From assembly GCA_017626355.1 (NCBI GenBank), contig JAGAIY010000008.1, positions 1 to 43,957 of the forward strand: a stretch of DNA of 43,957 nucleotides, written 5' to 3'. A program made the position numbers and the translations under genes. Shown here piece by piece: positions 17,688 through 25,829 of this stretch. The DNA comes from Bacteroidales bacterium. Lineage in GTDB: Bacteria > Bacteroidota > Bacteroidia > Bacteroidales > UBA932. Below the pieces are notes generated by a model. The model saw only the letters and a program-made list of their open reading frames with translations, was not told the origin of the DNA and did not search any database. Numbering within the stretch: the first letter of the stretch is position 1; every line of letters begins with the position of its first letter.

Positions 17688-18767
17688 ATGGTTAAGAGAA
17701 TTTTATCGGCGGTTATAGCAGCATTTGCTGTGGGTTTTGTAGCAGAGGCACAGGAAAAGAATACAGCAGAGCTGGAAAAGAGGATGGCAGTGGTTGAACT
17801 GTCGACCATATATATGAGGCAGCAGCCGGATTATGAGTCGGCGCTCGAGACACAGGAGCTGATGGGAACGGTGGTGGAGATTGTCGGAGAGCAGGGCTAC
17901 TGGAGGGAAATCGTGTCGCCGCAGCCATACCGCGCATGGGCCACCGAGAAGGGGCTCGTCGAGATGACCGAAGAAGAGCTGAAGGCATATGAGGATGCGC
18001 CGAAGGTGATGTTCACGGGATTATATGGTCATATATATATGGAACCGTCGTTCAAGGCTTCAACCTTGTGCGACCTTGTGGGCGGTGACCTGCTGAGACT
18101 AGCTGAATATGCGGAGAGCGGCGACGGGAAAGGCGATGGAGCGGAGGCTGTCCTCCAAGACAACAGAATAAAGCTGAAAGGCAAGTGGACCGAGGTCATG
18201 CTGCCATCGGGCCGAAAAGGTCATGTCCCTACAAAGGAGCTGAAGCCTCATTACGGGTTCATGTCCATAGCACAGGGAGAAGGCGATGCCGGAAGCATTG
18301 ACGCACAGACAACTGAGGCCATAATAGCACAAGCCGAGAAGCTGCTCGGCTCGCCATACCTCTGGGGAGGCATGTCTGCCAAAGGCGTGGATTGCAGCGG
18401 TCTCGTACGCATCAGCCATATCATGAACGGCATACTCCTACCTCGAAACGCATCACAGCAGATCAACTGCGGGGACAGGGTGCCGATGCCGGTCAATCCG
18501 CGGTTCCGGGATGACAGGAGCGACGCACAAGCCTTCAAAGAGGAAATGCTCGCAAGGGTGCAGAACCTCCGGCGCGGCGATCTGGTCTTCTTCGGCACAC
18601 CTGCAAGCGAGCCAGGCAAGAAGCCGAGAATCACCCACGTCGGAATATACCTCGGTGAAGGCAGGATCATCCATTCATCGCATATGGTACGCTTCAATTC
18701 GCTTATTCCGGGAGAGGCTGACTACTACGAAAATGCGCACAGATTGATTGCAGCCATCAGGTTGTAG
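17688..18767 (+). CDS. Secreted NlpC/P60 peptidoglycan hydrolase with SH3 domains
   Basis: A 359-residue exported cysteine peptidase (C40) expected to cut peptide stems in the cell wall. It has a signal peptide (about 1-21, ending VAEAQ), two bacterial SH3-like domains (about 30-100 and 105-190) and a C-terminal NlpC/P60 domain. Catalytic residues are visible: Cys236 in VDCSG, His317 in ITHVGIYLG and His329 in IIHSS. The layout is like the dipeptidyl-peptidase VI/YkfC type that acts on gamma-D-Glu bonds. The gene stands alone with an REP hairpin in its leader, and its stop codon adjoins the tandem promoters of the next gene. Confidence 0.93.
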   Translation: MVKRILSAVIAAFAVGFVAEAQEKNTAELEKRMAVVELSTIYMRQQPDYESALETQELMGTVVEIVGEQGYWREIVSPQPYRAWATEKGLVEMTEEELKAYEDAPKVMFTGLYGHIYMEPSFKASTLCDLVGGDLLRLAEYAESGDGKGDGAEAVLQDNRIKLKGKWTEVMLPSGRKGHVPTKELKPHYGFMSIAQGEGDAGSIDAQTTEAIIAQAEKLLGSPYLWGGMSAKGVDCSGLVRISHIMNGILLPRNASQQINCGDRVPMPVNPRFRDDRSDAQAFKEEMLARVQNLRRGDLVFFGTPASEPGKKPRITHVGIYLGEGRIIHSSHMVRFNSLIPGEADYYENAHRLIAAIRL

Positions 18768-18818
18768 CAACTATCTGGCATTATAACTTTGCGAATGCTC
18801 GAAAATTTACTACCTTTG
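18762..18818 (+). promoter_or_regulatory. Tandem interlocked promoters of the 91-residue gene
   Basis: Promoter 1: TTG (18762-18764), 19 bases, TAACTTTG (18784-18791). Promoter 2: TTTG (18788-18791), 19 bases, TACCTTTG (18811-18818). The TTTG that ends the first -7 element also serves as the -33 element of the second, so only one can be occupied at a time. Both fit the Bacteroidetes consensus. Confidence 0.8.
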
Positions 18819-18820
18819 CG

Positions 18821-18832
18821 TTGTTATAACAA
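18821..18832. promoter_or_regulatory. 12-base palindrome at the predicted start site
   Basis: TTGTTATAACAA is a perfect palindrome starting 2 bases after the second -7 element, at the expected transcription start and 19 bases before the ATG. This position would suit a repressor operator. No regulator can be named. Confidence 0.45.
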
Positions 18833-18851
18833 AACTTAATACGTATTTACT

Positions 18852-19127
18852 ATGAACCTTAGAGTTTTCAAGAAAGACATCGAGTTCTTCGTAGGCGAGT
18901 TCATTGATGACTGCGCATTGTTTATCGCACTTAATCCTCACAAGGATGCTGATGAGATTTCGGATATCGTTGACGAGGCTGTTGACCTCTATAACGATCT
19001 CAAGCAGAGGTCTAACCATCCAGAGGGAAACAAGAAGGCTTTCTACAACGGTCTCACAAAGGAGATGTTCGAGAAGCTTGACGGTCTCTGCGAGAAGCTC
19101 AGTGCTGTGGTTTCAAAGCAGGCATAA
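18852..19127 (+). CDS. Small conserved helical protein, function unknown
   Basis: A 91-residue cytoplasmic protein with no signal or membrane segment, predicted to be all helical (MNLRVFKKDIEFFVGEFIDD, then LTKEMFEKLDGLCEKLSAVV). It looks like a small protein conserved in Bacteroidetes, but I cannot assign a function. Codon use is that of a well-expressed gene, and two strong consensus promoters precede it, so it is probably abundant. It is monocistronic and ends at a strong terminator at 19154. Confidence 0.85.
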   Translation: MNLRVFKKDIEFFVGEFIDDCALFIALNPHKDADEISDIVDEAVDLYNDLKQRSNHPEGNKKAFYNGLTKEMFEKLDGLCEKLSAVVSKQA

Positions 19128-19153
19128 TCGCTTGGGAGATACAAGATACGTAA

Positions 19154-19187
19154 AAGCGGTGATCCGGAAGTTCCGAGGTCACCGCTT
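19154..19187. terminator. Bidirectional terminator between convergent genes
   Basis: AAGCGGTGA (19154-19162) pairs with TCACCGCTT (19179-19187), with a possible inner CCGG/CCG helix. Weak T-runs follow on both strands. It separates the 91-residue gene from the converging radical SAM gene. Confidence 0.8.
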
Positions 19188-19208
19188 GTTGTTTTCGTAT
19201 CGGGCCGG

Positions 19209-20288
19209 TCATTTCCTGCCGGTCTGAAGCCTGTCCAGATGGCAGAGGATGAGATTGCCGTTGTCGTCGCGAAGGTGCATGCCGTTACCTTGGCAGTAGC
19301 GGAACCATCTGCAGTCGCCGCACTGGTCTTTCTGCATCCATGAGCGATCCCTGTATGGCTGGAAACGGTTTTCCCACACATCTATGAAGTCGTCCTTATA
19401 GATATTGCCCTGATGGTAGTCGGAGCGTATGCTGCCGCAGGCGGAAATGGATCCGTCGATAAGTACGGATGCGACGGAAAGGCCGGCCTGACATGTGTAG
19501 AGATGGTCCCTGACCTGTCCCTCGTATTCCCCGAGAAAGCCTTCGCAACCGTAGCTTGCGCTTATCCTGCCCTCGAGACGGGTCTTCTTTATGAACTCCA
19601 TCAGCCCGCGGAAACGTTCCCTGTCGAGCTGCAGGTCCGGGTCATGCGCCGCCCTGCCGACAGGAAAGACCGTGAACAGACGCCAGCTTTTCAGACCTAG
19701 GCTTATCAGATATTCCTTGAACTGCTCCAGCGAATCATAGTTGCGGTTGTTCACGCAGGTGACGACATCGAACTTTATGCTCGGCTCGTTTGCCAGGATC
19801 TCCACGGCCTTGGAGGCGTATGCGAAACCGTCCTTCGTGCCGCGCATCCAGTTATGATCGTCCTCGAAGCCGTCAAGGCTTATGGTCAGGGAATGTACTC
19901 CGGATGAAAGAAGCTGGTCTATCTTCTTCGGAGTCATGAGTCTGCCGTTCGACACCATTCCCCAAGGGAATTCAAGGTCATATATGGCTCTTCCGCACTC
20001 GAGAAGATCTTCCCTCATAAGGGGCTCCCCTCCTGAAACGATCACCATGATATTATGGGAATCATATTTTTCCTTTATCCTCACAAGGACTTTCCTGAAG
20101 TCCTCGAAAGGCATGTCCGGATGAATGGAAGATACCTTGCAATCGCTTCCGCAATGGCGGCATTTCATGTTGCATCTGAGGGTGGACTCCCAGAACAGCT
20201 GGGTCAGACGATGCTTCTGCTGCGAGTCCTTTACCAGCTGCCTATGAAGTTCGAGCGCAAGACGCTGCTTTATAGATAGTCCTGACAT
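19209..20288 (-). CDS. Radical SAM/SPASM enzyme of the rSAM/lipoprotein system (TIGR04133-like)
   Basis: A 359-residue radical SAM protein. The [4Fe-4S]/SAM site is CNMKCRHC (Cys39, Cys43, Cys46), followed by VSGGEPLMREDLLECG, and a C-terminal SPASM domain (about 265-345) rich in cysteines, including CGDCRWFRYCQG. This matches the family found in Bacteroidetes beside small lipoproteins. Here two such lipoprotein genes lie directly upstream in the same operon; the start codon is 1 base after the preceding stop. SPASM enzymes usually modify peptides or proteins, so the lipoproteins are the likely substrates, modified in the cytoplasm before export. The chemistry is unknown. Confidence 0.92.
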   Translation of the reverse strand: MSGLSIKQRLALELHRQLVKDSQQKHRLTQLFWESTLRCNMKCRHCGSDCKVSSIHPDMPFEDFRKVLVRIKEKYDSHNIMVIVSGGEPLMREDLLECGRAIYDLEFPWGMVSNGRLMTPKKIDQLLSSGVHSLTISLDGFEDDHNWMRGTKDGFAYASKAVEILANEPSIKFDVVTCVNNRNYDSLEQFKEYLISLGLKSWRLFTVFPVGRAAHDPDLQLDRERFRGLMEFIKKTRLEGRISASYGCEGFLGEYEGQVRDHLYTCQAGLSVASVLIDGSISACGSIRSDYHQGNIYKDDFIDVWENRFQPYRDRSWMQKDQCGDCRWFRYCQGNGMHLRDDNGNLILCHLDRLQTGRK

Positions 20289-20289
20289 A

Positions 20290-20814
20290 TTACTTTACCT
20301 TCTGTTTCCTTTCATATCTGGAATATTGAACTCCATATTCCACAGGAGCATAGTCATGGACAGGCTTTGCCTTCAATACCACATCGGCAGCAAAGCTTCC
20401 GACATGCCATGTACCTTCATCCTTCGCTCCTTCAACCGGCTCCATTTCAACGACATACACGCTATCCCTGTAATGGCCGTCCGCCTCGGGATCTTCATCA
20501 TGAAGAAGAACAGGCAGACTTGTATCCCAAGAATAACTCCTGCCGTTTATAACAAATGTTCCCTTGTCGTCCACCTCAACTTCCCCACCATGCACAGGCT
20601 CATAAACATCGGAATATGCATGACACTGAACTATGGTAACACCCTTTACAGGTGCACCTGACTCGGAATCAACCACCTTGCCCTTGACCTGGAAGGTTGA
20701 ATAAGGTGTTCCGTACTCATCTCGTCCGATAAATTGTCCGCTGCAGGAGAATGCTCCTCCCAGACCCATCAGGGCCAGAAACCAGCGGAACAGTTTCAAT
20801 ATAACTTCTTTCAT
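20290..20814 (-). CDS. Radical SAM-associated lipoprotein, copy 2
   Basis: A 174-residue predicted lipoprotein (lipobox ending AFSC) of the type found with TIGR04133 radical SAM enzymes. After the signal it has EYGTPYSTFQVKGKVVD and a carboxypeptidase-regulatory-like beta domain (SGAPVKGVTIVQC), then DEDPEADGHYRDSVYVVEM. It is a clear paralogue of the upstream 156-residue protein, with the same order of motifs. It lies 5 bases after that gene and 1 base before the enzyme gene. The C-terminal tail (YAPVEYGVQYSRYERKQK) is Tyr/Lys/Arg-rich and absent from its paralogue, making it one candidate modification site. Confidence 0.88.
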   Translation of the reverse strand: MKEVILKLFRWFLALMGLGGAFSCSGQFIGRDEYGTPYSTFQVKGKVVDSESGAPVKGVTIVQCHAYSDVYEPVHGGEVEVDDKGTFVINGRSYSWDTSLPVLLHDEDPEADGHYRDSVYVVEMEPVEGAKDEGTWHVGSFAADVVLKAKPVHDYAPVEYGVQYSRYERKQKVK

Positions 20815-20819
20815 AAGGC

Positions 20820-21290
20820 CTATTCAGATATAAGTTCCGCTTCAATCGTGATGTCGGCCCCATATGTACCACTGCTCCAGTTATCCTTCCTCGAGGCCTC
20901 ACGGATCTTGCTCATAGGAACGACATAGGTGCTGTCCTTGTAATGACCGTCAACCTCAGGATCTTCATCTGTCAGCTTTATCAGAAGTTCCTCATAATCA
21001 CCATGATACATTTCCCCGTCCAATTCGAACGACCCGTCCTCGACCACAACTTCGGAACCATAGGAATCGAAGCCGCTGACCGTCTCACCGTTCTCATCCG
21101 TGTAGGTATATCCATAGCCCGGGATGATTCTCACTCCCTTTACAGACTTACCGGTCACTTCATCCACAACCTTTCCCTTCACCTCGAATGAAGCATGAGG
21201 TGCACCATACTCGACTCTGCACGATGCTGCCGTAGCGACTCCCAGCAAGGTCAACGCCCAACGGCAAATTTTCAAAATCAGATCTTTCAT
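20820..21290 (-). CDS. Radical SAM-associated lipoprotein, copy 1
   Basis: A 156-residue predicted lipoprotein (lipobox ending AASC). The shared motifs are EYGAPHASFEVKGKVVD, VKGVRIIPGYGYTYTD and DEDPEVDGHYKDSTYVVPM. It has no cysteine other than the lipidated one, so any radical SAM modification common to both paralogues is not a thioether from cysteine. It is the first gene of the operon. No clear TAnnTTTG promoter is seen upstream; the REP-like hairpin E stands between it and galE. Confidence 0.88.
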   Translation of the reverse strand: MKDLILKICRWALTLLGVATAASCRVEYGAPHASFEVKGKVVDEVTGKSVKGVRIIPGYGYTYTDENGETVSGFDSYGSEVVVEDGSFELDGEMYHGDYEELLIKLTDEDPEVDGHYKDSTYVVPMSKIREASRKDNWSSGTYGADITIEAELISE

Positions 21291-21395
21291 GTCCTTAGTG
21301 TTTTATAAGTTCTGATATATAACGTACAAAGTGCGGGAATACTTCCGCGGATTTTTGGGCATGCGCGTAAAATGCTGACTCTCATCATTTTACAA

Positions 21396-21429
21396 CATAA
21401 GCCTGCAACCCCGGGGCGGCAGGCTTATG
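21396..21429. repeat. REP-like hairpin, variant copy E
   Basis: CATAAGCCTGC (21396-21406) pairs perfectly with GCAGGCTTATG (21419-21429). The loop is 12 bases as in copies A-D but has a different sequence (AACCCCGGGGCG). It lies between the galE stop and the rSAM/lipoprotein operon. Confidence 0.8.
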
Positions 21430-21477
21430 ATTCAAAGTGCTGCAGATCAAGAAGATAGGCGCTCGCAAGAAGACAGC

Positions 21478-22506
21478 CTACTCCTGACCAGCGATATGCT
21501 TTTCCCAGGCCCAGGCCGATGCGAGGGTCTCCTCGACAGTACGCTCAGCCTTCCAGCCGAGTTCTTCATTCGCGAGGGTCGTATCTGCCCAGATAGCCAT
21601 GACGTCACCTGGACGGCGGTCTACATATTTATAATTGAGTTTCAGGTTGTTGACTTTCTCGAAAGCAGAGACAAGTTCGTAAACCGATACAGGACGGCCC
21701 GTTCCGACATTGAAGATTTCATATCCTTCCTTCATCTTTCCGTCAACCATTCTTGAAACTGCCGCTACATGGGCCTTCGCGAGGTCTACGATGTCGATGT
21801 AGTCACGGAGGCAGGTTCCGTCCTCGGTAGGATAGTCATTGCCGAAGATGCTCAGGCATTCGCGTTTTCCGATCGCGGTCTGAGTGATGAACGGCACGAG
21901 ATTGTTAGGCACACCGCGCGGAAGCTCGCCGATAAGGGCAGAAGGATGGGCTCCGATAGGGTTGAAGTAGCGGAGGGCGATACCCTTGACAGTCGCGCAG
22001 GCCGCTACAGTGTCGCGAAGGATGTCCTCGCACATCTGCTTGGTGTTGCCGTATGGCGATGTTGCAGGAAGCCGCGGTGTCTGCTCTGTCACAGGAAGAT
22101 CCTCAGCTTCTCCGTAAACTGTAGCCGAAGACGAGAAGAGCACATTGCATCCGCCATGGTTCTTCGCCACCTCGAGTATGTTGAGGAACGAGACAAGATT
22201 GTTGCGGTAATACTTGATAGGCTCTGCAACGGATTCTCCCACAGCCTTGAATGCGGCAAAATGGATGACTGCATCTATCTTGTTCTCATCAAAGAGTCTG
22301 TCAACCGAAGCATAATCACAACAGTCGATCTGATAGAAAGGAATGTCATCGCGGCCGGTTATCTTCTTCACACCCTCAAAACAGGTCATATCACAATTTG
22401 ACATGTTGTCAGCTACAACTACTTCATAGCCTGCTGCTATAAGCTCGACAGTCACATGACTGCCGATATAACCGGCACCGCCGGAAACAAGAACTTTCTT
22501 TGCCAT
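21478..22506 (-). CDS. galE: UDP-glucose 4-epimerase
   Basis: A 342-residue cytoplasmic short-chain dehydrogenase-fold enzyme interconverting UDP-glucose and UDP-galactose. It has the NAD-binding GGAGYIGSH near the N-terminus, the SSSATVYG segment with the catalytic Ser/Thr, YGNTK with the catalytic Tyr and Lys, and the C-terminal RRPGDV. The length is standard. It is divergent from the carboxypeptidase gene with 68 bases between them, and probably feeds surface polysaccharide synthesis. Confidence 0.96.
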   Translation of the reverse strand: MAKKVLVSGGAGYIGSHVTVELIAAGYEVVVADNMSNCDMTCFEGVKKITGRDDIPFYQIDCCDYASVDRLFDENKIDAVIHFAAFKAVGESVAEPIKYYRNNLVSFLNILEVAKNHGGCNVLFSSSATVYGEAEDLPVTEQTPRLPATSPYGNTKQMCEDILRDTVAACATVKGIALRYFNPIGAHPSALIGELPRGVPNNLVPFITQTAIGKRECLSIFGNDYPTEDGTCLRDYIDIVDLAKAHVAAVSRMVDGKMKEGYEIFNVGTGRPVSVYELVSAFEKVNNLKLNYKYVDRRPGDVMAIWADTTLANEELGWKAERTVEETLASAWAWEKHIAGQE

Positions 22507-22528
22507 ATTTAAAAAATGTTTATCCTGA

Positions 22529-22536
22529 CAAATTTA
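22529..22536 (-). promoter_or_regulatory. -7 element of galE
   Basis: TAAATTTG on the minus strand matches TAnnTTTG, 22 bases before the galE ATG. The -33 region is not well conserved. Confidence 0.45.
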
Positions 22537-22574
22537 TATATTTTTTCTTATTTTCGCATCGACAAACCGGGAAT

Positions 22575-24074
22575 ATGAATATGAAAAACAGGATAATAGC
22601 ATCAGGTATCACAATTATAGCAGCTCTGGCAATGTCCGCAGCCACTTCTTCAGCCCAGAATGCCGACGATCTGCAGAAGCAGATAGAGGCCATAGCGGAG
22701 GGAGATGTCCTTTCGGATGCAGTGGTAGGAATATGCGCACGCAAAGGAGACGGAAGCACCCTCGTCGACATAGGTTCGGGAGACATGCTTGTCCCTGCAT
22801 CGAACATGAAGCTGATATCGACAGGAACCGCCCTGCATGCCCTCGGAGGGGAATACAGGTACAGGACAGGGCTGGGATATGACGGCAGCATCATCGACGG
22901 CGTCCTCATAGGTGACATCTACATCATCGGAGGAGGCGACCCGACAATAGCGTCGAATGACTCGATAGCTGCGCCTGTGGAGCATACATTTGCATTGTGG
23001 GAGAGGATGTTACGCGACGCAGGGATAAACGAGGTAGACGGAAGGGTGATCGGTACATCAGGGGATTTCTTCACGGGGATGAGCGAAGAGCCGAGCTGGA
23101 TGTGGAGCGATATAGGCACATATTACGGCGCAGGAGTCACAGGACTCATGTTCTATGAGAACGTACAGTCGTTCAATGTGTCTGCCGGAGCACAGACCGG
23201 AGCACCGGTAAGCATCAGCCCTTCATATCCCCAGACACCTTGGATGGAATTCAGATATGACTGCAGCACAGGAAAGGCCGGCACAGGCGACCAGCTCTAC
23301 ATGTATACGAGCGACCTTGCTCCGGTTGCGGAAGTGAGAGGTACATTCGCTGTGGACAGAAAGCCCAAAAGAGTGGACTGCAGTAACAAGTTCCCCGAAC
23401 TGACCTGCGCGCACTACTTCACGCAATGGCTTGAGGGGCATGGAATTACATGCTCGCAAGAAGCAGCAGATACAAGACTTCGTGAAGCAGTCATGCCGGA
23501 CAGCCTGACAGTAATCGGACACACATCCTCACCGGTCCTGAGAAGAATAACATATGAAACGAACCATGCCAGCAACAACCTGTACGCAGAAACCCTGTTC
23601 AAGTCTTTGGGCAAGGAACTGCGCAACGAAGGATGCTACGACTCGTCGTATGTGGCTGTGAAAAATGTCCTGAAAGATCTCGGTGTGGATTGCTCCCGCG
23701 GAATCAAGATTCAGGACGGCAGCGGTCTGTCGCGTCAGAACTTTGCATCGCCGGATTTCTTCTGCCGCTATCTTGAGGCCATGATGAGCTCGCCATGTTT
23801 CGAGGATTTTGTGGAAAGCCTGCCTTCGCCGGGAGGAAACGGCACACTTTACTCCAACATGAAGAACTATCCTGCCGAGCTGAAGGCCCGCATCAAGGTC
23901 AAGAGCGGTTCTATGAACGGAGTACGCTGCTACAGCGGCTACATAATCCCGAGGGAGGGCTGCAAGGAAGACACCATCATCTTTTCGATAATGGTCAACA
24001 ACTGCACCGAACCTACATGGAAAGTACGTCCGCTGCTGGACAAGATAATGGGAATGCTGGCGGAACTTAACTGA
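22575..24074 (+). CDS. dacB: D-alanyl-D-alanine carboxypeptidase/endopeptidase (PBP4 type)
   Basis: A 499-residue exported S13-family penicillin-binding protein that trims or cuts peptidoglycan cross-links. The signal peptide ends near residue 28 (ATSSAQ). The three active-site motifs are present: SNMK (Ser76, Lys79), SNN in NHASNNLYAE, and KSG in IKVKSGSMNG. A domain insertion between the first and second motif is typical of PBP4. The ATG at 22575 (or 22581) is chosen because it opens the signal peptide; the in-frame extension upstream overlaps galE and its promoter. Confidence 0.94.
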   Translation: MNMKNRIIASGITIIAALAMSAATSSAQNADDLQKQIEAIAEGDVLSDAVVGICARKGDGSTLVDIGSGDMLVPASNMKLISTGTALHALGGEYRYRTGLGYDGSIIDGVLIGDIYIIGGGDPTIASNDSIAAPVEHTFALWERMLRDAGINEVDGRVIGTSGDFFTGMSEEPSWMWSDIGTYYGAGVTGLMFYENVQSFNVSAGAQTGAPVSISPSYPQTPWMEFRYDCSTGKAGTGDQLYMYTSDLAPVAEVRGTFAVDRKPKRVDCSNKFPELTCAHYFTQWLEGHGITCSQEAADTRLREAVMPDSLTVIGHTSSPVLRRITYETNHASNNLYAETLFKSLGKELRNEGCYDSSYVAVKNVLKDLGVDCSRGIKIQDGSGLSRQNFASPDFFCRYLEAMMSSPCFEDFVESLPSPGGNGTLYSNMKNYPAELKARIKVKSGSMNGVRCYSGYIIPREGCKEDTIIFSIMVNNCTEPTWKVRPLLDKIMGMLAELN

Positions 24075-24079
24075 GACCG

Positions 24080-25462
24080 TCAGCCTTTGAAGAGGGTACG
24101 GCAAAGAGACGGCACATCATTTACCTTGACGACTTCTATCTCCGATTTCTGTAGAAGTTCAAGACCTTCAAGATTCGTAAAGCCGGATATGTATATCTTC
24201 CTGAATCCAAGACGGGAGGCTTCAACTATGCGCCTTTCTGTCTGAGCTACAGGGCGGATTTCGCCACTGAGCCCGACCTCGCCGCAGAAACAGATATCGG
24301 ACGGCACTGCAAAATCGAAGTTTGACGAAAGCACTGCGCTTACCACCGCCAGATCACAGGCGGGATCGCTCACCTTAAGGCCTCCGGCCATATTGAGGAA
24401 CACATCCTTCACCCCGAGCTTGAAGCCTGCACGCTTTTCCAGAACGGCCAGCAGCATGTTCAGTCTGCGGACATCAAAACCTGTCGCACTGCGCTGCGGC
24501 GTTCCATAGGCAGCTGAACTCACAAGAGACTGAACCTCGATCAGGAACGGTCTGGTCCCATCCAGCATGGCACTTACAGCCACACCGCTCAGCCCCTCCT
24601 CATGCATCGGTATCAGCATTTCGGAAGGATTGCTGACTTCGCGCAGTCCTTTTCCAGTCATTTCAAAGACAGCAAGCTCGGATGTGGAACCGAAACGGTT
24701 CTTTATGCTTCTGAGCAGACGGTATGTACCTCGATTGTCTCCCTCGAACTGAAGCACGACATCCACGATATGTTCAAGAATCTTCGGGCCGGCGATACTT
24801 CCTTCCTTGGTTATATGGCCTATCAGAATAACCGGGATACCTGTCTCCTTGGCAAGTCTCAGGAGCATTGCGGCAGTCTCCTTTATCTGCGTCACGGAAC
24901 CGGGTGAAGACTCTACATTCTGCGAGAACATGGTCTGGACTGAGTCCACGATCATCAGATCCGGCATTATGGTTTTCGCTTCCGCGATTATGTTTTCCAT
25001 CAATGTCTCGCTGTATATCAGGCAGTTGGAATCCTCCCCTCCTATTCTTGCAGCTCTCAGCTTCACCTGCTTCGCACTTTCCTCGCCTGTCACATAGAGA
25101 GTTTTAAGAGAAGGGCAATGCAAAGGAATCTGCAGCGACAGAGTGGATTTTCCTATACCAGGCTCTCCGCCTATCAGCACCAGAGAGCCCTCGACGAGGC
25201 CGCCTCCGAGAATACGGTCGACCTCTCCGTTGTTCAATGAAATACGGCTTTCGACTGCAGAATCGATATCAGCCAACGGCATGGGCTTATGTCCTGTACC
25301 AGGAACAGCGAGCTGCTGCTGAACCGTCTTCTTTCCTGTCGCTACTGTCTCCTCCACCATAGTGTTCCACTCGCCGCATGCAGGACAACGTCCCATCCAT
25401 TTGGGACTTTCATTTCCGCAGGACTTGCAGAACCATACTGTCTTTGTCTTTACCGAAGCCAT
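24080..25462 (-). CDS. radA: DNA repair protein RadA
   Basis: A 460-residue RecA-like ATPase that promotes branch migration in recombination. It has an N-terminal zinc finger (Cys12, Cys15, Cys26, Cys29), Walker A GGEPGIGKST (about 98-107), the RadA-specific KNRFG motif near 255, and a C-terminal Lon-like domain containing FLNMAGGLKVSDPACDLAV. It converges on the carboxypeptidase gene with 5 bases between stop codons. The Cys-rich lipoprotein gene ends 7 bases upstream, suggesting a shared transcript. Confidence 0.97.
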   Translation of the reverse strand: MASVKTKTVWFCKSCGNESPKWMGRCPACGEWNTMVEETVATGKKTVQQQLAVPGTGHKPMPLADIDSAVESRISLNNGEVDRILGGGLVEGSLVLIGGEPGIGKSTLSLQIPLHCPSLKTLYVTGEESAKQVKLRAARIGGEDSNCLIYSETLMENIIAEAKTIMPDLMIVDSVQTMFSQNVESSPGSVTQIKETAAMLLRLAKETGIPVILIGHITKEGSIAGPKILEHIVDVVLQFEGDNRGTYRLLRSIKNRFGSTSELAVFEMTGKGLREVSNPSEMLIPMHEEGLSGVAVSAMLDGTRPFLIEVQSLVSSAAYGTPQRSATGFDVRRLNMLLAVLEKRAGFKLGVKDVFLNMAGGLKVSDPACDLAVVSAVLSSNFDFAVPSDICFCGEVGLSGEIRPVAQTERRIVEASRLGFRKIYISGFTNLEGLELLQKSEIEVVKVNDVPSLCRTLFKG

Positions 25463-25469
25463 ACCGGAA

Positions 25470-25748
25470 TTACCTCTTGCTGCAGCATGAGTCCTTTACG
25501 GCCGTACTGTCACAACCCTTGCAATCGTGCCTGCACTCGTCCTTCTTGTCGCAAGAGGCGCATTTATCATCAGAACACTTGACGGCATCGCAGGCACAGC
25601 CTTCAGCCTCACCGCAGGAGTCCTTCTTGTCACAATTCGCACACTGCTCTGCAGAACATTTGCTGCTGTTTGAATTATTGCTGCATGAACATGAAGCAGC
25701 CGCTACCATCACAGCCGCCATCAGCACTGAAATAAATACTTTCTTCAT
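25470..25748 (-). CDS. Cys-rich metallothionein-like lipoprotein
   Basis: A 92-residue protein with a lipoprotein signal (lipobox ending AASC) and 16 cysteines after the signal. It contains an internal duplication, KCSAEQCANCDKKDSC and KCSDDKCASCDKKDEC. The protein is otherwise made of Lys, Asp, Glu, Ser and Asn, so it should be soluble and disordered without metal. Clustered CxxC and CC pairs suggest binding of soft metals (zinc, copper, cadmium) or iron-sulfur or redox roles at the cell envelope; this is inference. I know of no named family. It precedes radA by 7 bases. Confidence 0.85.
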   Translation of the reverse strand: MKKVFISVLMAAVMVAAASCSCSNNSNSSKCSAEQCANCDKKDSCGEAEGCACDAVKCSDDKCASCDKKDECRHDCKGCDSTAVKDSCCSKR

Positions 25749-25829
25749 AATAAATTCATTTAAGTTCGTTAAACATTCAAAGTCAAAAGCCCAATATAGG
25801 CAAAAAACATGAGAATCGCAACTTAGGCG

